NCBI RefSeq assembly: GCF_036850765.1
Contig: NC_089495.1
Location: 61,914,410 to 61,978,409 of the forward strand
Length of the DNA: 64,000 nt
Origin: Saccopteryx bilineata
Lineage: Eukaryota > Chordata > Mammalia > Chiroptera > Emballonuridae
Direction: 5' to 3'
Shown here: positions 50,878 through 60,860 of the stretch, piece by piece
Position numbering within the stretch: position 1 is the first letter of the stretch
Layout: each line of letters starts with the position of its first letter
The notes under the pieces: model-generated
The model's input: only the letters and a program-made list of their open reading frames with translations
Told to the model about the DNA's origin: nothing
Databases searched by the model: none
Made by a program: the position numbers and the translations under genes

Positions 50878-51494
50878 TAAGGTCTACCGGAAAGTTCTGT
50901 CCGTTGCTATCACAAGTTTCGACACGTAAGCACATTTTATTTGGCGCATGTGTGCCTCTCTATTTTTATCACTAAATGTATACATACTGACGTAGCAATG
51001 TATACATTCTGATGTAGCAAATTAAAACAAAGTTGATTTATGTTAGTCTTATGTGTGAAGTGATAGTGTACCCATGGCTACTGATAAAGTTCATTTATGC
51101 CACTGTATTTTTACAAATTTCAACAAGGAAGAAATGTTACAAAAGCATATAGAAATTTATTGAAAGTGTTTGGTGAAGGTACAGTTTCTGATAGGACATG
51201 CAGAAGATGTTTCGAAAAATTTGAAACAGATGATTTCGACCTTTCTGATAAGCCACGTTCTGGGAGACCATCTCTGATCCATGATGATGTTGTTAAGACC
51301 ATGTTGGAGCAAGATCCTTTTCTGACAACATCAGAGATTGCAGAAAGGCTTAATTCAGCTCAGCAAACCATTTCGGACCATATTCGGAAGATAGGATTGG
51401 TGTGGAAATATTGATGGGTGCCACATGAATTAAGTCAGAAGAATTTGTATTTTGTTTTATTCCAAAAATGGACAGAACTTTCCAGTAGACCTTC
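50878..51494 (+). mobile_element. Mariner transposon, internally deleted (617 bp)
   Basis: The terminal inverted repeats are AAGGTCTACCGGAAAGTTCT from 50879 and its reverse with one change at 51474-51493. TA dinucleotides flank both sides (50876-50877 and 51495-51496), the mariner target. A 22-bp near-repeat (about 50978-51022) sits in the 5' untranslated part. Autonomous mariners are about 1.3 kb; here the catalytic half of the transposase gene is gone and the remaining 5' part joins directly to the right end. Confidence 0.9.
51074..51414 (+). pseudogene. Mariner transposase, N-terminal DNA-binding relic
   Basis: Encodes the paired helix-turn-helix part that binds the transposon ends. The likely original ATG is at 51074 (MATDKVHL). 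A 1-bp loss near 51107 moves the rest into the frame at 51097-51414. That frame has FQQGRNVTKAYRNLLKVFGEG, CRRCFEKF, the linker SDKPRSGRPS typical of mariner proteins, and a second HTH with LTTSEIAERLNSAQQTIS. A TGA at 51412 cuts it, and WVPHELSQKN follows in the same frame. The DD(34)D catalytic domain is deleted. It could at most bind DNA. Related to the transposase part of SETMAR, but a different subfamily as far as I can tell. Confidence 0.9.
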
Positions 51495-51559
51495 TATATT
51501 AATCAAGACATATATATGTATATACAGTATATACCAATATGTATTTCATTGTCCATTAC

Positions 51560-51790
51560 TTTGTGATACTTTAAATTTTTCTTTTTCAATTGTAGTTGAT
51601 ATTTATATTATTTTATATTAGTTTCTGATGTACAGCATAATGGTTGCAAAATCATATACTTTAAAAGGCCATCCCACTGGTATTTTAAGTGTCTACTTGG
51701 CATCATACAGTTATTATTATATTATTGACTATATTTCCTATGCTATACTTTGCATCCTTGTGATTACTTTGCAACCACATATTTGTACTT
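51560..51790 (-). mobile_element. L1 3' UTR fragment
   Basis: Minus-strand old L1 3' UTR: 'tttcaattgtagttgatatt', 'agtttctgatgtacagcataatgg', 'tattattgactatatttcctatgc'. Similar to the 3' end at 14275, but more worn. Confidence 0.6.
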
Positions 51791-51988
51791 AATTTGTGTT
51801 TTAAATAAGCAATTCTAAGAAAATAATGGTTCTAATTAAAATGATGTACAACATATTAGATCACATAAATGATTTTAGCAGATGGATGCAAACTATAAGA
51901 AAAATAGTACAGAAATGGTAGAAATAAAAACATAGCAACTGAGAATTTTTTAAAAAAATCTCATAGACTTAAAAAAAATCTGATACAG

Positions 51989-52378
51989 GCCCTAGCCGGT
52001 TGGCTCAGCAGTAGAGCGTTGGCCTGGCGTGTGGGGGACCCGGGTTCGATTCCCGGTCAGGGCACATAGGAGAAGCGCCCATTTGCTTCTCCACCCCCCC
52101 TTCCTCTCTGTCTCTCTCTTCCCCTCCCGCAGCCGGGGCTCCATGGGAGCAAAGATGGCCCGGGCGCTGGGGATGGCTCCTTGGCCTCTGCCCCAGGCGC
52201 TAGAGTGGCTCTGGTCGCGGCAGAGCAACGCCCCGGAGGGGCAGAGCATCGCCCCCTGGTAGGCAGAGCATCGCCCCTGGTGGGCCTGCTGGGTGGATCC
52301 CGGTCGGGCGCATGCGGGAGTCTGTCTGACTGTCTCTCCCCGTTTCCAGCTTCAGAAAAAAAAAATACAAAAAAAAAT
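51989..52378 (+). mobile_element. tRNA-derived SINE, type A, full length
   Basis: The best plus-strand reference copy here. Head 51989-52065 with box A 'tggctcagcagtagagcg' and box B GGTTCGATTCCC (52043-52054), CT block 52092-52125, GC-rich body with a short internal duplication ('gcagagcatcgcccc(c)tgg' at 52240 and 52264), and an A-rich end. Flanks AATCTGATACAG (51976-51987) and AATTTGATATAG (52376-52387) are a likely 12-bp target duplication with two changes. Confidence 0.95.
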
Positions 52379-52387
52379 TTGATATAG

Positions 52388-53449
52388 TCAGTGATAGAAT
52401 CAGGGAATTTAAAAGGAGGTCAATAGAATTTATACAAATTGAAACACAAAGAGAAGAAAATGCAAGAGCTGTGGAACAATATTAACTGTTCTAACAAGTG
52501 TGATTGAAATCTTGAAAAGAGAAAAAAGTCTAAGCAAGAAGGAATATTTTAAAAAGTAATCACAGAGAACTTACCAAAATTACTGACAGACAATATAGCA
52601 CATATCCAAGAAACTCAGGGAACCCTAAGTAAAGATAACAAATATCTTAAGCATATCATATTCAAATACTAGCATATGAATACAATGAGAAAATCTTAAA
52701 GGTATTGAGAAAAGAAAAACAAAAAAACAAAAAACAAAGAAAAGACTATTGTTAAATGTCAGAAATTTTACATGCCAGAAGTCATAGAAAAAATATTTTT
52801 TAAGTGCTGAGAGAAAACAATTCAATTTTTCTACCCAGAAATTTATATTTTCAACCAAAGAATATTTATGCAGAGAAAACATATTTTAAAGATGAAAGGG
52901 CAATGAATTCTTCCTTAGAGAAACAAAAACTCAGAATTTATTACCAGAAGACCTTTTCTATAAATTGTTTCTCCCCCTCCCCCCCAAAATGATGAAGATT
53001 AAGATGTGGAATAAAATTCAAAGCTCTTGAACGTAATATATAAAGGTTAAAGAATTATTTTTCTTACTCTTATTTTTAAATATAACTATTTGTTTAACTG
53101 TCAGTATTGCATGTTTGCAGGATAGGTGAAAGTCAAAGTCATGACAAAAATATCAAAGGGATGAGAAAGAATTGGTAATATACTATAGTAGGTTCTTTAA
53201 ATATAAAGGTTATGTTTAAATATTAAACAATGGTAGATTCTCATTACATGAAAATGAATATTGTAAAAGCTGAGACAACCACTAAAATTAGGTCGATATA
53301 GAACACAAAATGGGATGATACCTAAACCACTGGAAAATGCATAAAAAAAAGAAAAAAAGAATCAAAGAATAAATTGAACAAGTATAAAACAGCCAATAAG
53401 TTGATAGAATTAATCTAACCATATTAAAAATCACATAAAAATATTCATT
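52388..53449. other. AT-rich unique DNA
   Basis: Nothing recognised. Confidence 0.4.
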
Positions 53450-53690
53450 TTTTTAACAGGCTTATTTCATACATACAATGTCCTCAAGGTTCATCCATGT
53501 TGCATATTGCAGATTCTCCTACTTTATTGAAGGTGGGTCATTTTCTATGTGTAAACATACCAGGTTTTCCTTTCATCTGTTTGTGAACATTCAGATTGTT
53601 TTCACATCTCAGCTCTTATGAATAATGCCACAATGATGATGGGAGTGTAAATATCTTTTTGAGATCCCAATTTTAATTATATGAGGTATG
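53450..53690 (-). mobile_element. Old L1 fragment, inverted part
   Basis: Minus-strand ORF2 C-terminus text ('gtcctcaaggttcatccatgttg', 'tatgaataatgccacaatgatgatggg'). It points away from the next piece. Confidence 0.6.
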
Positions 53691-53900
53691 AAAAATACTT
53701 GAATCCATAGAATCAAGTAGAATACTGTCTGGGTTCCAGGGGTCTGGGGGAGGGAGAAATAATGAGGAACTAATCAAGTTCTAGAAATCCTCTAATAACA
53801 TTGTAGGTATAATCAACATCAACAATGTATTGTACAATTAAAATTTGCTTGAGAGGGTAGCTCTCATGTAAAGTATTCATACAACAATGAAATAAAATGT
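53691..53900 (+). mobile_element. Old L1 3' UTR fragment
   Basis: Plus-strand old L1M-type 3' UTR: 'gggttccaggggtctggggg', 'aacaatgtattgtacaatt', 'gagggtagctctcatgtaaagt', ending in an A-rich stretch. Together with the preceding piece it looks like an inverted (twin-primed) insertion. Confidence 0.6.
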
Positions 53901-54061
53901 TAAAAAAGTAAATGAGTCTAACGCTTTATGTAAATTACTGAGATTATCATGTTTAATAAAAGAACCAACTGTATGCTATTGAAAATTGAAAGATGAAAAA
54001 AGTATACCATGAAAATACAAAACCTAAAATATTTGAATTAATAACAAAGAATACCATCAAT

Positions 54062-54382
54062 TGTGGACAAGTCCTGCTGGGGGTGAGGACAATGGAGACG
54101 CAAAGACCCGACTCCGGGGACCAGGTTCAGTGACGCAGATCCACTTTATTCAGGAAGTAAGCTAGCTTATATCCATGGGTTCAGCCTATAGGGTGTTATA
54201 GCGTGTCCTTCATAGCCAATGGCTGAAAAGATCAGGGAGCTGCATGGTTGGCACTAAGTCACTTCCTTATAGCGGGCGAGCTTCCTTCCTGGGTATGCCG
54301 AGGGGGGTTCTGGGAGCTGGAGTATTCTCACAGCATTGCATCAGCCACAGCTGCTAGGAATGTGCTCTGTGTTCCACCCACA
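54062..54382 (-). mobile_element. Solo LTR, betaretrovirus type (ERV2/ERVK), 6-bp TSD
   Basis: 321 bp, TG...CA ends, flanked by a perfect 6-bp duplication, ATCAAT (54056-54061 and 54383-54388). On the minus strand it has a TATA box (GGATATAAGC, 54166-54172) and AATAAA at 54145-54150. The U5 contains 'gggtctttgcgtctccattgtcc', wording typical of IAP/ERVK-like LTRs. TATA and poly(A) signal are close, as in short betaretroviral R regions. No internal genes. It is much less AT-rich than its surroundings. Confidence 0.88.
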
Positions 54383-54388
54383 ATCAAT

Positions 54389-54744
54389 GATATAAAGGAA
54401 TATTACATAATGATGAAATAGATTATATCTCTAAGAATACATGTAAATCCTAAATGTCTCTGCATCTGAAAATGGATTATCAAAATTCATGAAACGAAAA
54501 GCTATTATAAAGGAAAGGAGAAATAGGCAAAACACATATACATGTGAAGACTCCATCGTTATTCTTTCAGTTATCAATAAAAAATAGAAAATCAGAAGTT
54601 ATATTGAAAAACTGAATGCTACCAAATAATTAGTCCTAATTGAATTTTACAACATATTCTTTCCTCAAACAGCATAGTATGCTTTCTTTTAAAATGACCA
54701 TAAAAGTAGAAAACATTCACTAACAAAGACAATATTCTAGGAGA
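54389..54744. other. AT-rich unique DNA
   Basis: Nothing recognised. Confidence 0.4.
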
Positions 54745-54862
54745 CTAGACTTAGGGTGTTGAACACACAATACAGTGTACAGATGATGTATTAATGAACT
54801 GTGCACCTGAAACCTATATAATTTTGTTACCTAGTGTCATGCCAATAAATCCTATAAAAAGA
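54745..54862 (+). mobile_element. L1 3' end fragment
   Basis: 'gttgaacacacaatacagtgtacagatgatg' and 'gtgcacctgaaacctatataat' are L1 3' UTR wording, as at 12480. Ends with AATAAA and an A-rich piece. Confidence 0.7.
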
Positions 54863-54932
54863 AAAAAACTTTACAAACATAAAACAAATCAAACAAAATA
54901 TGTTCTGTGCATGGCACATAAAAAAATTAAGC
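54863..54932 (+). repeat. 70-bp direct repeat, copy 1
   Basis: Matches 56119-56188 at 67 of 70 positions, in the same direction, 1,256 bp away. Not part of a SINE or L1 that I recognise. Confidence 0.85.
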
Positions 54933-56118
54933 CAGAAATTCATAACAAACACATCTGGAAATTTATCTAAATACCTGAAAACCATCAACATACTTTTAAA
55001 CAATCATTAGGTCGAAGTGGAATTCTTAAGTAGTACTTTAATCCATATCTAAACTGAATAAAAGTGAAAATACAACATTTTAAAATTGGTTGGATAAAGC
55101 TAAACTTTTGTGTGTGAAAGCATGCATGTATGCATTTGTGTCTGTTTATGTGTTTAACAGAAAAATAACTATAAATAATAAAAATCATTGTTTCACCGTT
55201 TCTTACTTTAAAATTTATTTGATCTTTTATTTTAATATTTTAACATTAATCAACAGTTGATATTTAAGATAAAACATAAACATGCGCATGTGTGATGTGT
55301 GTGAGTGAACTGAGGGGACTAAATTATTACTTTCTAGAGGCCTTTCTTTTTTATTCATATACGTATAAGATAAAAGCTTGATATACATTAATTCAGAACT
55401 TCTCATGAATTATCTCTCACTCTTATGAGAATAATTCATATATATTATATATAATTGCATATAAATTATATATTTATAATTATAAGGTAAACATAAAATT
55501 TAGTCTTGAGAGATATTAAGTACAAGAAATTGTTGATACATATAGAGGTTCATTTATTTGTCAAATATTTTTTTCACCACATAATTTCCAAAGAATTTTC
55601 TAAGTCCTGAAGATACAATAACAAACAGAGCCATTTTTTAATCTCATTAAAATTTACATTTTAAACAGGAAGGGCAAAAATAAATAAAAAAATGTCATGA
55701 CTTAGTATATTGAAAGTGATAAATACTTAGAGAATCGTGAAAAGAGTATGAGGATTGAAATAGTGCACTAGAGATGGCTGTAATTTTATTTTGAGTGGTT
55801 AGAAAATGCCTCACTGAGAAAGGAGCTTTTAAACTAAGACTTGAAGAAAGCAGGGAGCAAGCTCTGTGATGATCACAGGCAGAGGGGCAGCAAACTCAAA
55901 GGCCTTGTGCCAGGAGTGTGAAGGGGGGCATTTCCTTGAACATCTGGGAGGTTCTCTAAGGGTGGAAGGTGAGGTGGTTCTGAGTGAGAAGGATACTTGA
56001 GATCAGAGACTTAAGGGTTGAGGGGAGGGACCCAATAATATAAGGCCTTTAGGCTTTGCAGGAACTTAAAAAACCTCAAACATCTGCTTCATTCCTGAAA
56101 AAGTAAGATTAAAATATT
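54933..56118. other. AT-rich unique DNA between the two 70-bp repeats
   Basis: Contains a palindrome-like AT stretch at 55430-55480. The piece 55790-56090 is less AT-rich. No gene seen. Confidence 0.45.
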
Positions 56119-56188
56119 AAAAAACTTTACAAACATAAAACAAATCAAACAAAATATGTCCTATGCATGACACATAAAAAAATTAAGC
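56119..56188 (+). repeat. 70-bp direct repeat, copy 2
   Basis: Partner of 54863-54932. Confidence 0.85.
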
Positions 56189-56479
56189 TAGCTAGACATT
56201 AATAATAATAAATTTATATATGTAGATGACTGTAAAGATCTTTTGAAGGGATAGTTATAACCAGCTTTCATTTACATATTAATGACCAGCAGTATTAGTT
56301 GAGTGGTTACTAAAAATAATATTCAAAAAAGGAAGAAAAAAAGCAGACTTGAATTAAGTTTGATACAAAAGCAGAGATGTGTTGCCTTACAGTGAAGACT
56401 ATTACAATTAAAATGGTAAAAAAAATATTTTAAAATGTCCTTCTATAGAAGTTATATTGAAATTCTTAAATGAACATAT

Positions 56480-56578
56480 TCTGGATGGGTGTATGTATGA
56501 TGCAGTGTGAATGTGATGTTTTATTAAGTTGCCCACCTAAAACCTGTACCCAATAAGTTCAATTAAAAATTGAAAGAA
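56480..56578 (+). mobile_element. L1 3' end fragment
   Basis: 'gatgggtgtatgtatgatgc', 'gcccacctaaaacctgtaccc' and a final A-rich piece are worn L1 3' UTR wording. Confidence 0.5.
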
Positions 56579-58943
56579 CACATTCTTAGGGTTTTATTTT
56601 ATTTATTCAAAAAGTATTTATCTAATGTTTAATTTTTTAAAATTAAACTCAAATATTCTATAACTAATTTTATTAAAAATATGTTTTCATGCTTGAAATT
56701 CTCATGATAAATTAATAATTAATAGAATATAGTTTCTCCAGTATGGAATAAATTTGGATCAGAGTTTACAGATATGGACTTTGATATGGAACATCTGGGA
56801 CAAGAATGAACTAGAAATTACTAAAGAAAAAAAAATTGTTTACAATCACAAAAAATATTATACTAAAGTATTTCACTTTTTCTGGTTGAATTGCAACATA
56901 TATTATATAATAAATAGCATGTGGAAAGATTGCTATTCCAATAAAATTAAAGGAGAAAAGAAGAATTTAGACATGAGTGGTGTGAAGATTTTCCTTCTGG
57001 CTTGAAACCAGTGTGAGATTTCAAAATGCAAATCAACCTTGTCTTTTCCTTGCTTTAAACAGTTTTAAGACATGTTATTGCCCTTAAAATTAAAAATAGC
57101 TTAATATGGCCTTATAGAAGTCATGGCCTGTTTATCTTGCCTGTCTTTATTTTTCTCCACCCCTAATTTCTACCCCCTCTCACATTCTAAGCTACAATTA
57201 TTTTGAAATTCAAGAATAAAATACCTTCTTTAGCCTATGGGTTTTCAAACAAGCATTTTTTTTCTCTCTCTCAAACAATTTTGAACCTTCTGTTTCAGTT
57301 ATCAGATTAAATATAATCTTTCCTGTCCACCCTTAGACTAGTGTGTCCAGATCATATGAGATATAATTTGGAATGTTTTTTTTTTTTTTTCTCATGCTTA
57401 ATCACATTTTCTTCTTTCTCTTTCTCCACAATTTTTTGACTAGCAGGTCTAATATCTTTGTGCCTCAGGGGAGTTGTCTGACAAGGAGAAAAAGTAATAG
57501 TAAGTCAGTAGGACTTGACAGCTTTTTGTCTCCAGAATCCTAAAACCATTAAGGAAGAATGGATTTGCAGTAGAAAGGAGTATTTTAGAAAGAGTAGAAA
57601 GAAGGGACTGGGTCCTGCCAATAATCACATTGGAAAAAAAAATCACCAGAAAGGGAGAATCATGAGGAGTGTTGAGTCTCTAGCTCTAAGAACCTGGATT
57701 TGCCATTGCCCAAATAAGACTAACACTCAAATGAGACTAACACTCAAGATGGTTTATGTCCTGAAATTTCTTTGGGCTATAGAAGGTGCAAGAATTGTAA
57801 TAGTGCTCATTATAGATACTCCAGAAATGTTCCTTGACAGAAAGATTGTACCAGATTATAAACCCGAACAAATACACCTAGAATTAATGAGAGAACATTT
57901 CAGAAGGGCCTGAAGGCATTAAAAGCTTATAGAAAAACTTAAATTAATATTAGCAAATAAAGTCACATTTCTTATACATGTGCATTTGGAGACAGAGCAA
58001 TATTGCTATAATAGCATATGGTCCCATAGCAACCTATTACTATTGGACTATACTACATTTTATGTCTATCGCTTAATTATGTGTGTTTTTCCCTAGAAAG
58101 GGGATTGTTCTCAACTCTATTTTGCTTTACATTTTATTCTCAAATTTCTAACAATAAATGGCAATTAAACTCTTATGCTTAAAGAATTGAACTAGAGGCT
58201 ATGAATTAATAGTTTGACCACCTGAAATATATTTTGATTCAAATAACCTTGTTGTTACTCCAATTTAAAAATCATTCATTTCAGGGTTTTATATTTGCCA
58301 TCAAATAATCTCTCCACTCAAAATAGCCATCACCTATTTTTTAAAACTGTAATCTTTGGGCAATGGCATTGTAAAAAATTCAAAGCAGTACTTACACTTT
58401 ATTTATTCTTATCTGTATTAAAGGAAAATATTCTCCCTGAACATATTTTAAACCTAGTAGGAAATGAACCCGTATGTGAAGATCAATTTAAGAAGATAGC
58501 ATGTATCTATCTTCTTCTAGGCAAGTGGACTTCATAATACATTAGGTCCACTATAGACTTCACTTTGGGGTCCTTTCCCTTACAAAACTTTCACATGTGG
58601 AGTAGAGAAGAATTGGTGTGATCTGCACGCAGGTGGCTAAGAGAAAGAGAAAGCTACTGAGCTAGGAATTTCTAGTTCATTTTACCCAATTTACCAGTCA
58701 AGTATGTTGGAAACAAGGCTCATCTGTCAACGAGAGCAGACAGGCAGCAGGTTGAAAGTGTTGTCACTGTGTGTGCATGAGAACACAACTTTCAGGGTAG
58801 GCGCTAACAGCTGGGAATAAAATCCCCAAGATAATAGTGAAGTGTCATTTTAAGAAATGTGACAAACCAACTCTTTACATGTCCCTGAAGATGATATTTC
58901 ATAGAATAAATGTGAATGCTGCTGACTGAGTGAAAATAAAGTT
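56579..58943. other. AT-rich unique DNA
   Basis: No named gene or repeat. The one open stretch worth noting is listed separately at 57515-57913. Confidence 0.4.
57515..57913 (+). other. 132-codon open frame, not recognised
   Basis: Predicted protein with a basic first half (EYFRKSRKKGLGPANNHIGKK) and a hydrophobic-then-charged second half (LKFLWAIEGARIVIVLIIDT, then KPEQIHLELMREHF). No Kozak context, splice sites or known domain that I can see. It is the longest open frame here not explained by a recognised repeat. It may be part of a worn retroelement or simply chance in AT-rich DNA. Confidence 0.15.
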
Positions 58944-58948
58944 TAGGC

Positions 58949-59295
58949 TGTAATGCCGGTGGCCGAGGCCAGGCAGATACACACTGGATTCAGACAGATG
59001 GTAGAGAAACTGCAGAGCCGGAAGCATTGAACCATTCCGTTTAATAAAATTTTACACCAGTGGATGAGCAAACAGGCAGGTGAAAACCAGTTCTCAGGCA
59101 AAAAAAAACAGCAAGAATGGCCCCTCACAGGGGAGTGGTGGACAGGCAATCCGCCATTCACAATCCCCTGAGCGCAAGCACCCATAGCCTTCCATAGGCC
59201 ATACACACATGGTGCAGCCACATACTCATGTACCAATCAGGCAAAGTGCTTGCAGCCGGTAAACCAGTCAACAAACCTAACACAGCAGCCCCACA
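58949..59295 (-). mobile_element. Solo LTR with perfect 5-bp TSD
   Basis: 347 bp, TG...CA ends, flanked by TAGGC at 58944-58948 and 59296-59300. Its left part (U5 and R on the minus strand) aligns with the LTRs at 11751 and 45219 ('ttcagacagatggtagagaaact', 'gaaccattccgtttaat'). The poly(A) signal is ATTAAA (59040-59045, minus). It is shorter than the 45.2-kb copy, with part of U3 missing. Confidence 0.85.
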
Positions 59296-59611
59296 TAGGC
59301 ATACCTTAGTCTATTTATTCAATCTATATTTTATCTTTTAATGTATACATAAGAATGATATATAACAAATATAATGGCCTAAATAAATGTGAATTCTTTC
59401 TATAAGTATAAAATGAAAATTTGATGTAGTTAGAATTTTTTCAATATTGTATATGTAGTGTTCTTTGTTAGTGTCAACTATAATAGAGTACCTTGCAGTC
59501 AGTGGCATCTTGTATTAAAGAAATGATATCCCATTAAAATATACTTGCATTAACTAGTCAGTATCAAGGAGCAAGTAGAGGTGATAGGGTGTTGATATAA
59601 TATACAAACAA

Positions 59612-59631
59612 TAATATATATATATATATAT
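59612..59631. repeat. (TA)n microsatellite
   Basis: About ten TA units. Confidence 0.9.
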
Positions 59632-59706
59632 GATTGCTAGTACACCATATGTAACCTACTTCCTAGATTGTCTTTAGCACCCCCTCCCCAGGAATGCAGG
59701 AGAACG

Positions 59707-59777
59707 ACTGAAGTCAGATGCTCCCATACCCCTGAGAAGAACTGCTAAAGCCAGATGCTCCCATACCCCTGAGAAGA
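59707..59777 (+). repeat. Tandem repeat in LTR U3
   Basis: Two adjoining copies (59707-59740 and 59741-59777) sharing 'cagatgctcccatacccctgagaaga'. Duplicated U3 blocks are common enhancer elements in gammaretrovirus-type LTRs. Confidence 0.85.
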
Positions 59778-60454
59778 TGACTGACCCCAAGAAGCAATAA
59801 AGACCACAATTGTATTAGAATGCATTGGAGAAGAAATTACGATCCCAGGAACCGGCCATCCTGCTTGATGACTCTTACAGTGCTGAGAACCAGCTATCCT
59901 GCTTTATGACTAACTGTACGCCCTCCTCCCCACTTCCACTGTACAAACCTCACCTGAAAAAGTATATAATCAGCCCTTGGAACTGAGATTGTAAGGCAGG
60001 CTAGGATATGCCCCTTGTTTTCTCAAGTTCCTGAGCAATCTTGATTAAAAACACCTGTTTTCCTCTCAGACGCAGTCTCTGCTTTTGGCTTTTGCGGCAG
60101 CGAGTGACATGAATCCAAGACTGATTGTAGTCTGGTAACAGAGGTAGTACTTATTTTGTATCTCAGAGTTAAGCAAACTCCAGGCTTTTTGAAACAACTA
60201 ACCGCAGATACTGATTTAATTCAGATCATCTAATTTAATAAGACAATAAAGAAAATTCTATCTGAACCAAGATTCCTAAGAAACAAGCTGGACATTTGGC
60301 TGTTAATAACTGAATAGCTACCTATCTCCTAAATAAGTTCTGGCTTCCAAATCTCAGCTATATCTTCTAGAAAGAGAAAATGTCAAGGATTTACTTTATT
60401 TTCATTGCCCTTTTGAAGCAAGGCTCTTAGCATAAGTAACTCTATTTTAGCTTC

Positions 60455-60856
60455 TGACTACCATCTTGAACTCTAAATGACCACCAGAACTTGTTTTTCT
60501 TAAGGACTCTCTACCCCTGACTTCAGAGCTTGTTTTGCAAGATTATGGATATGTCTGGAGTCATTAAGAATAATTAGCATTCCTCCCCAAATTGTTTCTA
60601 TAGATAAACCTTCAAAAAGTCAGCAAGAATAACTAGCTTGTTTTTGTAACTAGCTTTGCTAAGAATCTTTCTCTCCCCCATAGCTCAACCAGGATGTGGT
60701 TTATGCCTTTAAAAGCTTGCTCCTGAGTGTATGAACGGCCTTGAGTTCTTTGTGACTATAGTATGCTCATGGACGCTGGCTTCTGTAATAAAGACTCCTT
60801 AATTTGATTACTTAATTGTGTGGCAAATGTTTGTTTCTTGCTGTTCCAATGTAACA
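60455..60856 (+). mobile_element. Solo LTR, ERV1-like, 4-bp TSD
   Basis: 402 bp, TG...CA ends, CTTC on both sides (60451-60454 and 60857-60860). A TTTAAAA box at 60708-60714 and an AATAAA at 60787-60792 lie 75 bp apart, with about 64 bp of U5 after it. This order fits an ERV1/gammaretrovirus-type LTR in the plus direction. No viral genes follow. Confidence 0.7.
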
Positions 60857-60860
60857 CTTC

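Larger units (their letters stand above)
59582..60140 (+). mobile_element. Solo LTR, ERV1-like
   Basis: Candidate of 559 bp from TG at 59582 to CA at 60140, with GAGG on both sides (59578-59581 and 60141-60144). Typical U3 text includes a tandem repeat (59707-59777), TATATAA at 59963-59969, 'cttgattaaaaacacc' near 60041, and a GC-richer U5. The left border depends on the 4-bp match and takes in a TA repeat (59612-59631), so it is less sure than the right. Confidence 0.55.

Noticed and set aside
55430..55480. AT palindrome, possible cruciform or origin
   Set aside because: Low-complexity AT stretch in AT-rich DNA; no further support.
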